16,239 bases of DNA from Nevskia sp. (GTDB lineage Bacteria; Pseudomonadota; Gammaproteobacteria; Nevskiales; Nevskiaceae), in the NCBI GenBank assembly GCA_023229645.1, contig JALNYU010000036.1:1-16239 (forward strand), given 5' to 3'. Positions within the stretch are counted from its first letter, which is position 1, and each line of letters begins with the position of its first letter. The notes beneath the pieces are model-generated. The model was given only the letters and a program-made list of their open reading frames with translations, did no database searches and was not told where the DNA came from. The position numbers were made by a program, and so were the translations under genes. Positions 6,482-13,526 of this stretch are shown here, in pieces.

Positions 6482-7354
6482 CTACAAGCGATTGGACAAT
6501 ATTGACGGCCTAGGCTCGGCGAATAAAAAGCGCCGAGGGGTGATGCCAAGCCGCTGTTTAAATTGACGATTAAAGTGACTTTGGTCGGAAAATCCACAAA
6601 GCAACGCGACATCCGCCAAGGGGATCCCGTTTTGCATGAATTGCTTGGCGCGATAAACCCGATACGCCTGTAGATAATCATGCGGCGTAACCCCGATTTC
6701 ACTGCGGAATTGACGCAGCAAAACGTAAGGGTTGGCGTCCGTGAGCTTTGCTAACGCCTGCAGCGTAATTTTCTGATCGAAATGGGCCCGTAAATATTCG
6801 ATGACCAATTGGCTGCGTCGCGTTCCCGCTTTCCGCACCGGCTTGATCGCCTGTCCCGAGGTCTCGCGTGCCAGCGCACCGATTAACCACGCCAAGTAGC
6901 TGGTCGCTTCCAACGTGCAGCCGCCGGCTTCAAACAGCGCGTGAGTTCTGAACAACAGCTGCGCCAGCCATTTGCTTTGCAATACCGGCCGGCTGAAATC
7001 GAGCCGCGGCAGGCTGTTCTCGCTGCGTTCATAAAGCTCGCGCAGGCGGGCCGGCGGAATGTGGACTTCACGACACACCGAACCGCTGCTGCTATCGATC
7101 TGCGTCATCGTGGTCGAGAAAACCTGGCCGGCATCGCGAATCACCACACAGTCCGGCGTTTCCAAATACGTCCGGCCGTGCTGTGTGCTGCGCCAGGCTG
7201 AGCCACTGAACGCGAGGATGACAATCTCATCGTGCACGACCTTATTGAATTCCAGGGGTTTCCCCGGCGTCAGGTCAACACGTTGAAAATGGCAGCCCTC
7301 GGCCTGCCAGCGCAGTATCGCGGGTGCTTTCGGCGGGGGAAGGATCGTGCTCAC
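6482..7354 (-). CDS. AraC-family transcriptional regulator
   Basis: The protein has 290 residues. The N-terminal half (about 1-170) looks like an AraC-type cupin sensor (PLEFNKVVHDEIVILAFSGS, then a segment around PDCVVIRDAGQVFSTT). The C-terminal 100 residues form the double helix-turn-helix: ITLQALAKLTDANPYVLLRQ is the first, and PLADVALLCGFSDQSHFNRQ with FKQRLGITPRRF is the second and the signature. The start is the GTG at 7354, supported by AAAGGTGA seven bases upstream; no ATG gives the complete sensor domain. It lies upstream of, and on the same strand as, the isochorismatase-to-VOC operon with a spacer of about 200 bp, so it probably regulates it. The ligand is unknown. Confidence 0.9.
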   Translation of the reverse strand: MSTILPPPKAPAILRWQAEGCHFQRVDLTPGKPLEFNKVVHDEIVILAFSGSAWRSTQHGRTYLETPDCVVIRDAGQVFSTTMTQIDSSSGSVCREVHIPPARLRELYERSENSLPRLDFSRPVLQSKWLAQLLFRTHALFEAGGCTLEATSYLAWLIGALARETSGQAIKPVRKAGTRRSQLVIEYLRAHFDQKITLQALAKLTDANPYVLLRQFRSEIGVTPHDYLQAYRVYRAKQFMQNGIPLADVALLCGFSDQSHFNRQFKQRLGITPRRFLFAEPRPSILSNRL

Positions 7355-7419
7355 GGTGCGTCACCTTTACGGCAAATACGCGATGCATTCGGGAATGGTG
7401 TGCTGTGCGTCGGGCCACC

Positions 7420-7445
7420 CGGTGCGATGTTTCGCCATCGCACCG
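7420..7445 (-). terminator. Strong hairpin downstream of the pirin gene
   Basis: A perfect 10-bp stem, CGGTGCGATG (7420-7429) with CATCGCACCG (7436-7445), encloses a 6-base loop. It lies 22 bp after the pirin stop and 66 bp before the AraC-family start, both on the minus strand. It has no T-tract on either strand, so it may be a non-canonical terminator or an mRNA 3'-end stabiliser. Confidence 0.5.
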
Positions 7446-7466
7446 AGTCAGGCCAGGGCCTAGGCA

Positions 7467-8186
7467 TTAGCCAACGCTTTCTGGCAAATCGAACACCAGC
7501 ACTTCGGCGTCGCTGCCGTTTTGCAGCGTAAGTGCAGACGTTGCGGCCAGCTTCAGCGCGTCACCCGTCTTCAGCGCCACGCCGTTGGCTTCCACCGTAC
7601 CGCGCGCCACATGCACATAAAGGCTGCGGCCCGGCGCCACGCTAAGCGTTGCCTGCTCCGTGCCATCGAACAACCCGGCGTAGACCTTCGCGTCTTGATG
7701 GATCAACACCGAATTCTCGGCGCGGTCCGGCGAGGCGATCAAGCGCAAACGGCCGCGTTTGTCCGCTTCAGCAAAATGCTGCTCTTCGTAGCTCGGCGCG
7801 ATGCCGTGCACTGCCGGCTGAATCCAAATCTGCAGAAAATGCACCGGCTCGCTATTCGAAGCATTGAACTCGCTGTGGCGGATGCCAGCGCCAGCGCTCA
7901 TGCGCTGCACGTCGCCGGGGCGGATCACCGAACCGTTGCCGATTGAATCCTTATGCGCCAACTGGCCGGACAACACATAGCTGATGATCTCCATGTCGCG
8001 ATGACCGTGCGTGCCAAAGCCGGCACCTGGCTGCACGCGGTCTTCGTTGATCACGCGCAGCGGGCCGAACGCCATGTGCTGCTCGTCGAAATAGTCACCA
8101 AAGGAAAAGCTGTGGAAGGATTGGAGCCAGCCGTGGTCGGCCTGTCCGCGGTCGTTGCTGAGTCTTACGCTGGTCATCTGGGTCAT
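7467..8186 (-). CDS. Pirin family protein (quercetin 2,3-dioxygenase-like)
   Basis: This 239-residue bicupin is of the pirin family, like E. coli YhhW, a cytoplasmic iron protein with quercetinase activity in vitro. The N-terminal cupin has the full ligand set: H60 and H62 in GTHGHRDMEI, and H104 and E106 in GIRHSEFNAS, with spacing equal to that of known pirins. GDVQRMSAGAGIRHSE is the family signature. The C-terminal cupin (from LIHQDAKVYAGLF onward) lacks metal ligands, as usual. The ATG at 8186 was chosen because GGAG lies six bases before it. The gene is divergent from a LysR-type regulator, an arrangement common for pirin genes, and is probably controlled by it. Confidence 0.93.
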   Translation of the reverse strand: MTQMTSVRLSNDRGQADHGWLQSFHSFSFGDYFDEQHMAFGPLRVINEDRVQPGAGFGTHGHRDMEIISYVLSGQLAHKDSIGNGSVIRPGDVQRMSAGAGIRHSEFNASNSEPVHFLQIWIQPAVHGIAPSYEEQHFAEADKRGRLRLIASPDRAENSVLIHQDAKVYAGLFDGTEQATLSVAPGRSLYVHVARGTVEANGVALKTGDALKLAATSALTLQNGSDAEVLVFDLPESVG

Positions 8187-8245
8187 GTCTGTCTCCGGGG
8201 TGTTGAGTTGATGGGTGCAGAATAGACTTCAATAATCGGATTAAA

Positions 8246-8264
8246 AAGCGCAAAATTTGCGCTT
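8246..8264. promoter_or_regulatory. Palindromic operator between the pirin and LysR genes
   Basis: AAGCGCAAA (8246-8254) and TTTGCGCTT (8256-8264) are perfect 9-bp arms around a single base. The site lies in the 108-bp divergent intergenic region and contains a T-N11-A match of the kind bound by LysR-type regulators. It is flanked by AT-rich sequence (TTAATTAATTCACAAAT) that could hold the promoters. It probably serves both divergent genes. Confidence 0.6.
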
Positions 8265-8294
8265 AATTAATTCACAAATCGAATAGGTTTTGCG

Positions 8295-9185
8295 ATGCCG
8301 CTCCCGAGAACCACGCTAGAGCAATGGGCCGTGCTGGCCGCAATCGTCGATCACGGCGGCTTTGCCCAGGCGGCGACAGCGCTGAATAAAAGCCAGTCGG
8401 CTGTTAGCTACGCCGCAGCGCGGCTGCAAGACGCGTTGGACGTGCCGTTACTGGTTGTCGAAGGCCGCAAAGCAGTGCTGACGGCCTACGGCGAAACACT
8501 GCTGAAACGCGCGCGGCCACTACTGCGCGATCTCGAAACGCTGGAAGCGCTCGCCCGCAAGCTCAAACAAGGCTGGGAACCGGAGTTGCGGCTGGTCGTT
8601 GATGTCGCGTTCCCGCGCCAGCGCCTACTGGATATCGTCGCCGAACTGCAGCGGCTGTGCCCGAACACGCAGATGCAGTTGTCCGACGCCGTGCTCTCCG
8701 GCGCCGAGGAAGCGATTGCCGACAACATCGCCGATGTTGTCGTCACCAGCCGCGTGCCGCCCGGCTTTCTCGGCGAATTCCTGCTGAACATCACGTTCAC
8801 CGCCGTCGCCAGCCCGAAACACCCATTGCAGCAGTTCGACCGGCCGCTATCGATCGAAGATCTCGTGCGGCATGTGCAAGTGGTGGTCCGAGACTCCGGC
8901 CAGAAACAAACCCGCAGCGAAGGCTGGCTCGGCGCCGACCGCCGCTGCACCGTCAGCAGCATGGAAGCCTCGCTCGCAACCGTCCGCGCCGGCCTTGGCT
9001 ACGCCTGGCTACCCGAACATCTAATCACCGAAGCGCTCGGCAGCGGCGAGCTCCGCGCGCTACCGCTCGCAACCGGCGGCACCCGCACCGTACCGCTACA
9101 CCTCGTCCTCGTTCACCCAGAACTCGCCGGGCCCGCCGCGCGTACAGCAGTCGAGTGTTTTCAGCGCCATTTGCCGGTGGCGTAG
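8295..9185 (+). CDS. LysR-type transcriptional regulator
   Basis: The protein has 296 residues. The N-terminal winged helix-turn-helix covers roughly residues 5-65: LEQWAVLAAIVDHGGFAQAA, then TALNKSQSAVSYAAARLQDA and LTAYGETLLKRARPLL, followed by a linker helix. The remainder is the two-lobe periplasmic-binding-like effector domain (VVDVAFPRQRLLDIVAELQR, later GLGYAWLPEHLI). The effector is unknown. The ATG at 8295 gives the standard family length, with a weak AGG seven bases upstream. It is divergent from the pirin gene and the palindrome at 8246-8264 lies between them, so self-regulation and control of pirin are likely. Confidence 0.92.
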   Translation: MPLPRTTLEQWAVLAAIVDHGGFAQAATALNKSQSAVSYAAARLQDALDVPLLVVEGRKAVLTAYGETLLKRARPLLRDLETLEALARKLKQGWEPELRLVVDVAFPRQRLLDIVAELQRLCPNTQMQLSDAVLSGAEEAIADNIADVVVTSRVPPGFLGEFLLNITFTAVASPKHPLQQFDRPLSIEDLVRHVQVVVRDSGQKQTRSEGWLGADRRCTVSSMEASLATVRAGLGYAWLPEHLITEALGSGELRALPLATGGTRTVPLHLVLVHPELAGPAARTAVECFQRHLPVA

Positions 9186-9232
9186 AATCAAGCGTTATTT
9201 CACTACAGCTGCTATCTATTAAATTCCATTCG

Positions 9233-9733
9233 TTGGCCGCCACGAAAATTTTCGTACTCAAGGACGTTGAGAGCGACGCCGAATTGTCTCTATCTTATTT
9301 TCAAGAGATACCCGACAGCGAGGGGCTCTTTACTTGTCGTGCCGCGTTTCGTTGCCTAGGCGCGGAAGCGGCGTGCGAGATAGAAGACTACGAAGCGGGC
9401 AACTGGAGTGCTTACTTCGAAGAAATTGCCGCCAACTGGAAAGGTTGGAGCGGCGAGATGTGCAGTCGGACGTATCAAGATAGCCTCAGCATCACCGCTA
9501 CCGCAGACCACTTCGGCCATATATCGCTGGCAGTGGCCTTACGCACGGCCGTGCCGCCCGTGTGGGCGTTTGAGGCCTCAATAACGCTCGAATCAGGCCA
9601 GCTCAATGCTATCGCCAGCCAAGCCAAAGCATTTTTCGGCGAGCCTCGTCGCTATACCAACCATCTCGTCGAGGCCAGCAAGCCATCGATCCTTCAGGCG
9701 GAAGCGCCAGAGACGCGCTTGATTTTGCCTTAA
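9233..9733 (+). CDS. DUF6228-like protein, start uncertain
   Basis: This frame begins just after the LysR gene and encodes about 166 residues. Central sequence such as YFEEIAANWKGWSGE, then LSITATADHFGHISLAVAL and WAFEASITLESGQL resembles DUF6228 proteins, a small family of unknown role in which some members sit beside toxins like immunity proteins; this is recalled, not searched. No ATG is available in frame. The TTG at 9233, just before the homologous part (AATKIFVLKDVESDAEL), is the best candidate. A GTG at 9155 would overlap LysR by 31 bp. No Shine-Dalgarno is seen. It may be a 5'-truncated remnant. It converges on the res gene with a 107-bp gap that holds no clear terminator. Confidence 0.55.
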   Translation: MAATKIFVLKDVESDAELSLSYFQEIPDSEGLFTCRAAFRCLGAEAACEIEDYEAGNWSAYFEEIAANWKGWSGEMCSRTYQDSLSITATADHFGHISLAVALRTAVPPVWAFEASITLESGQLNAIASQAKAFFGEPRRYTNHLVEASKPSILQAEAPETRLILP

Positions 9734-9840
9734 TTTGGCGTCAACTTAATCTGAATTTGGCTTCCGGCGCTTTGCGCTATTGCGAGTCCACCCTTCCGCC
9801 AACTACGGCTTTATGTCTATGGCCGGGCCGAAGATAGCCG

Positions 9841-12447
9841 CTAGAAGACCACCGGAAAGCGATCTGCCAGAGCCTTGAGGGTTACGTTCGACGCAACCGC
9901 ATCATGTGGGATCAGCAGATACTTCCACGGCTTCTGCCCGTGGCCGCGCGCGTAGTCGCTGGCATGCGCGCACCACTTCACAGCGGCCTTGGTCTTAGTC
10001 TGGACTTCCTCAGCATTAACGTCTTTGGCCTTCTTGGTCTCGATCAGCAGGTTTACGTCGGATAGGGCTGCGACGAAATCCGGCACGTACTCGGGCTGGT
10101 CCACGCCGCGCCGGTAATAGATGTTGAATTGCCCGCTGACCGGGCGGAACCAAAGCGCGGCATCATGCTCCAGAATCTGCGCCAGCACCCGCTCGGTATC
10201 CGAATGGAATTTCTGAAAGGTGTAAGCGCACTTCCTGAAGCCCCCGTAGACCAGCGTCGCGATCTTGCTGCGATCCAGGGGAGCTTGGTGCAGGCACAGC
10301 ACATCCCCCTCTGTTGTCACAGCGCTTTGTTTGAGCGGCGTAAACCCTTGCCTGACAATGACTTCGGATTCGCCGATGTCCTCGAAGTAGTGCGGCGCCA
10401 TCTGGGAATGCAGGTGGTCGGCAATCGCCTTGCCTTGATTCGCGAGCACGTTGTGAAGCTCGCCCTCGGTCTTCAGATAAGACTGAAAATGCGTAACGGC
10501 CTGACCCGCCAAACCATAGATCAGTTCGGCGTGTTCGTCGTAGGACACATCGTCGAAGTTAATCAGCTCGCGGACGATGTAGTCCTCCGGCCGCTTTTCC
10601 GCGATCACCGACGATTGGCCGTACAGCACGTCTGTTCCGGTCTGTAGGCCGCGCCCGACAAGCTGCTGGTCCTGCGGCTGGAAGTTCATCTTCGACACGT
10701 CGACGTCGAAGATCCGATAACCGCTTTGCACCGTGCCCTTGGGCTTGACCAGTATTCGCGGGATGTCGATGGTGTGCTGGGCAGCGAGCGTCGCTGTTTT
10801 GCGGACGATCTCCTCAATGCTCGGTCCCGACGCCGGGAGCAACTCGACCTGCGCCGGGGTGACCAGCTCTTTGACGCGCTGGACGATCTGCTGCTGCACG
10901 TCGGCTTGGTTCAGTGACGCGCTGGTCGGAATAATTGTCTGATTCGGGGACTGCTTTCGGCTCAGCTCATTGATGACATCCATCGTGACCTTCGCCACCA
11001 CCGCCTGCTCGCTGTTGAAGATTGCTTGCGCCGCCGCCGCTCCGCTGCTCGTCGAAACTGGCGACAACGGAACCGTCACACCACCTGCGGACACGGTGCC
11101 TGAAGCGGTACCGATGCCGAGCAGCGCATCAAGAGTCGGGGCTACCGGAACACTGCGCAGACGGCCCAGCATATCCGTAGTGGGATCGAGCTTCAGTTGC
11201 TTGAGTCGGATCGGCGAATCCGCGCGCCCGGCCTCATCCACCACTTCCTGAAACTTGTCGTGCGCAATGATATTGAGCCGGTCTACCGCTTCGACGCCGG
11301 TCTTGCGTCCGTAGGGCAGGCGCAGGCCGCGGCCGATCGACTGCTCGATCAGCGTCCGCGCGTTCGCCGCGCGCAGCGGGACGATGGTGTAGAGGTTGGT
11401 AACGTCCCAGCCTTCTTTAAGCATGTTGACGTGGATGACGATCTCCGTCGGCTCCTCATAGCTTTCCACGGCCAATAGCTTCTGAACGACCTCATCACCC
11501 TCGGTTCCCGCCGTCGTGCTGCTATCAACTTGAATGACTTTTCCCTCATATCGGCCGCCGAAGAAGTCGCCGGACTGAATGCGCGCCATCAACTGACCGG
11601 CATGCGTCGTATCGCGCGCGATGATGAGCATGAACGGCTTCACCGGCCGTTCGCTCCTCTGCTGCGCGTAGGTCAGCAGATGAACTTTGGTCTCCTCATG
11701 CACACGAACGCCATCCATTAGCTTGATCCGCTCTAGCTGCTCCGGGCTGTGTGCGGATAGATCAAAGTTCTTTTGCGTGACAACCGCAGGTTCCTTGACG
11801 AAACCATCCTCGATGGCGCGTGCCAGCGGGTAGTCCATCACGACGTTCTTGAACGGGATCGTCGTCTTGCTGCCTTCCGTGAACGGCGTGGCCGTCAGCT
11901 CCAAGCCGAACACGGGCTTGAGTTCATTCAATGCCCGGACTCCGGCGCCCGCGCGATAGCGGTGCGACTCGTCCATCAGCAGCACCAAGTCCGGCAGCCC
12001 GGCGAGGTAGTCGAAATAGCTCTCGCCCAAATACTCAGATAGCCGCTTGATGCGCGGCGGCTTGCCGCCGCGCACCTCCGTATTGATTTTGGAGATGTTG
12101 AAGATGTTGATCTGCATGTCGCCCAGCAGACTGCCGGACTTGCGATCTCGCTGGTCGTAGTTGTCGCCGGTAATGACTTCCGGCGCATTGACCGCGAACT
12201 CGGCGGTGCCCTTGAAGACGTACTTGGGCGTGTTGGGCGTAAAGTCGCGGATCAGCTTGTCGTAGATCGTCAGGTTCGGCGCCAGCACAAAGAAGTGCTT
12301 GTAGCCATAGGCCGTATACAGGTGGCTGATAAACGCCCCCATCAGCCGCGTCTTGCCGACGCCAGTCGCTAGCGCAAAGCACAGCGACGGAAACTCCCGC
12401 TCGAAGTCCGACAACTTTGGGAACTGCGCCTTCAGAGCCTCGACCAT
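9841..12447 (-). CDS. res: Type III restriction enzyme helicase/endonuclease, main body (5' end displaced by a frameshift)
   Basis: These 868 codons hold the ATP-dependent translocase and nuclease of a type III R-M system. Visible motifs are Walker A ATGVGKT (27-33), the DEAD-like MDESHRY (158-164), TATPF (185-189), and the motif V/VI region MLKEGWDVTNLY followed by EQSIGRGLRLPYG. A C-terminal PD-(D/E)xK nuclease is intact, with P789-D790 in YVPDFVAAL and E803-K805 in LIETKK. The ATG at 12447 falls in mid-domain: family members carry about 50 more residues before FEREFPSLCFALATG. Those residues are encoded in another frame at 12432-12596, and one extra base near 12447 would give a 918-residue protein. 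The gene is therefore either disrupted or carries a sequence error. It is the last gene of the defence operon. Confidence 0.9.
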   Translation of the reverse strand: MVEALKAQFPKLSDFEREFPSLCFALATGVGKTRLMGAFISHLYTAYGYKHFFVLAPNLTIYDKLIRDFTPNTPKYVFKGTAEFAVNAPEVITGDNYDQRDRKSGSLLGDMQINIFNISKINTEVRGGKPPRIKRLSEYLGESYFDYLAGLPDLVLLMDESHRYRAGAGVRALNELKPVFGLELTATPFTEGSKTTIPFKNVVMDYPLARAIEDGFVKEPAVVTQKNFDLSAHSPEQLERIKLMDGVRVHEETKVHLLTYAQQRSERPVKPFMLIIARDTTHAGQLMARIQSGDFFGGRYEGKVIQVDSSTTAGTEGDEVVQKLLAVESYEEPTEIVIHVNMLKEGWDVTNLYTIVPLRAANARTLIEQSIGRGLRLPYGRKTGVEAVDRLNIIAHDKFQEVVDEAGRADSPIRLKQLKLDPTTDMLGRLRSVPVAPTLDALLGIGTASGTVSAGGVTVPLSPVSTSSGAAAAQAIFNSEQAVVAKVTMDVINELSRKQSPNQTIIPTSASLNQADVQQQIVQRVKELVTPAQVELLPASGPSIEEIVRKTATLAAQHTIDIPRILVKPKGTVQSGYRIFDVDVSKMNFQPQDQQLVGRGLQTGTDVLYGQSSVIAEKRPEDYIVRELINFDDVSYDEHAELIYGLAGQAVTHFQSYLKTEGELHNVLANQGKAIADHLHSQMAPHYFEDIGESEVIVRQGFTPLKQSAVTTEGDVLCLHQAPLDRSKIATLVYGGFRKCAYTFQKFHSDTERVLAQILEHDAALWFRPVSGQFNIYYRRGVDQPEYVPDFVAALSDVNLLIETKKAKDVNAEEVQTKTKAAVKWCAHASDYARGHGQKPWKYLLIPHDAVASNVTLKALADRFPVVF

Positions 12448-12596
12448 TGCGCCAGCTCTGCCGGCGAACGGGCACGGTGATCGCGCAGACCGGGCACAGC
12501 GTCAAGCGCCGACGCCAGCTTTCGCAGGCTTTCGGACTGCGGGTCGCGTAGGCTCAGGCGCCCCGTAATAGCGCGAACGATATTGTCCGGATTCAC
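12432..12596 (-). pseudogene. Out-of-frame N-terminus of the res gene
   Basis: A GTG at 12596, overlapping the upstream stop as GTGA, opens a 54-codon frame: VNPDNIVRAITGRLSLRDPQ, then SESLRKLASALDAVPGLRDH, then a short stretch ending SPAELAQWSRL. The first 50 codons match the start of type III Res proteins of this kind (a GRL-LR-PQ-ESL-L pattern). The last codons run out of frame to TGA at 12432-12434. The helicase body resumes at the ATG 12447 in a neighbouring frame, so AELAQ and MVEALKAQF would be contiguous if the AA at 12447-12448 had one more base. Slippage is also conceivable, but the run is too short for that to be likely. Confidence 0.75.
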
Positions 12597-12778
12597 CGGA
12601 TGCCCTGCGCCCGAAGTTCCGCCGAAGTGACATGCACCAGCGTTTGGCCATGAGCCACAACGATGGCGGTATCGGTGCGCACCGCCACCTCGCGTGCCAT
12701 GCGCGCCGCCCGCCGCATCGCAATCAGCGAAGCGGCCAAGTCTTTATTCTTTGCCTTATCCAGTTCCTGCTGCGTCAT
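12593..12778 (-). CDS. Small putative antitoxin paired with the zeta-like toxin
   Basis: The product has 61 residues: MTQQELDKAKNKDLAASLIA, then a basic helix MRRAARMAREVAVRTDTAIV, then a short strand region ending HVTSAELRAQGIR. Proteins of this size and pattern (NKDL..S..AMRRAA..AR..A..T.TA.V) recur beside zeta-type kinases, as far as I recall, and are presumed partners or antitoxins. The ATG at 12778 overlaps the kinase stop as ATGA, and the gene's own stop overlaps the GTG of the res N-terminus, so all three are coupled. In classical epsilon/zeta modules the antitoxin precedes the toxin; here it follows. The antitoxin role is inferred from context. Confidence 0.72.
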   Translation of the reverse strand: MTQQELDKAKNKDLAASLIAMRRAARMAREVAVRTDTAIVVAHGQTLVHVTSAELRAQGIR

Positions 12779-13296
12779 GCCCGTTCCCCCCATTCCAGTA
12801 GTATCGGTTCGTCGCCGGAATTGTCGTAAAGTGCCCAGTCATCCACTGCCGCCCGGTAGTGCAGATTAAAGTTAGCGAAGCCGGACGCGAAACGGCGCCG
12901 GATCACCACCTCTGGAATATCGTGCCCGCCCTGACGTACCCGCTGCCGCACGCGCGAAACCGCCAATTCTGCTGACGGCAGACTCAGGAAAAACAGACTC
13001 ACGTGATAGCCCGCTGCACGCCAAACCCGAATATGCCGGAGATAAGCCAGGCCGGAAAGCGTAGTCTCAAATGCAAAGCTCTCACCGCGTGCCACGCCGG
13101 CATCGATCTCCTGCAACATCAACCTTCCTGCTTTGAGTGCGGCCGTTTCCGGCGAGAAAGGAGATAGACCTGCTGCGATTAAATCGGCATTGAGGAAGCG
13201 CGGGCATTTTGCCTCCTGCGGCAAAAAAGCCCGGGCGAAAGTCGTCTTGCCAGCGCCATTGGGACCGGCGATGACGATGATTTTCTTTGCGCTCAT
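12775..13296 (-). CDS. Zeta-toxin-like P-loop kinase
   Basis: This 173-residue P-loop protein belongs to the zeta toxin family, whose characterised members phosphorylate UDP-N-acetylglucosamine or related substrates and so block cell-wall synthesis. It carries Walker A GPNGAGKT (11-18), the substrate-loop motif NADLIAAGLSPF (36-47), FAFETTLSG (74-82) with the conserved Glu, and an Arg-rich lid, RVRQRVRQGGHDIPEVVIRR. The fold ends at ALYDNSGDEPILL. It is slightly shorter than many relatives (about 190-200 residues) but no motif is missing. The ATG at 13296 overlaps the stop of the preceding 77-codon ORF as ATGA. Its place between mod and res is unusual. The true substrate in this subfamily is not established. 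Confidence 0.88.
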   Translation of the reverse strand: MSAKKIIVIAGPNGAGKTTFARAFLPQEAKCPRFLNADLIAAGLSPFSPETAALKAGRLMLQEIDAGVARGESFAFETTLSGLAYLRHIRVWRAAGYHVSLFFLSLPSAELAVSRVRQRVRQGGHDIPEVVIRRRFASGFANFNLHYRAAVDDWALYDNSGDEPILLEWGERA

Positions 13297-13526
13297 ATCA
13301 ATCCCACGCCGAACAGCCTAAATTGCTCCAGCCGGGCTCCAGCGGGTCGCAGAGCAGGCAGCACGTTCCACAGATGTCCACGCAGTGAATGGAAATTTGT
13401 GGAATGCTGCTTCAACAATTCGCCACGCGCCGAGAGAAGAATCCACCGCGGGACATAACAGCCCTTGGATTTCCGAAACACCACCTCGGAAATCGCAACG
13501 CCCAGAAAAGTGATTCGGCTCGCCAT
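13293..13526 (-). CDS. Hypothetical 77-residue protein between mod and the zeta kinase
   Basis: I do not recognise this protein. It is basic, with a mixed strand-like start (ITFLGVAISEVVFRKSKG) and aromatic patches (CYVPRWILLSARGELLKQ, later HSLRGHLWNVLPALRP). There is no signal peptide or obvious motif. Its reality rests on context: the ATG at 13526 directly abuts the mod stop, and its TGA overlaps the kinase start as ATGA, which is the packing seen elsewhere in this operon. Its C-terminal half (from LRPAGARLEQ) looks less protein-like, so it could be a decayed gene. A role as an R-M accessory protein is possible but not supported by motifs. Confidence 0.6.
   Translation of the reverse strand: MASRITFLGVAISEVVFRKSKGCYVPRWILLSARGELLKQHSTNFHSLRGHLWNVLPALRPAGARLEQFRLFGVGLI

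Noticed and set aside
5600..6505. Plus-strand open frame of 301 codons opposite the isochorismatase-like gene.
   Set aside because: The minus-strand product has clear family motifs. The antisense translation is Gly/Arg/Asp-rich without recognisable domains and crosses the gene's upstream region.
8657..9190. N-terminal half of the long plus-strand frame that includes the DUF6228-like segment.
   Set aside because: It overlaps the LysR gene in another frame and is an Arg/His-rich shadow; only the part after about 9233 resembles a protein family.
9734..9840. Possible bidirectional terminator between the DUF6228-like and res genes.
   Set aside because: Only short GC pairs (such as GGCCGGGCC near 9820) were found; there is no stable stem with a T-tract.
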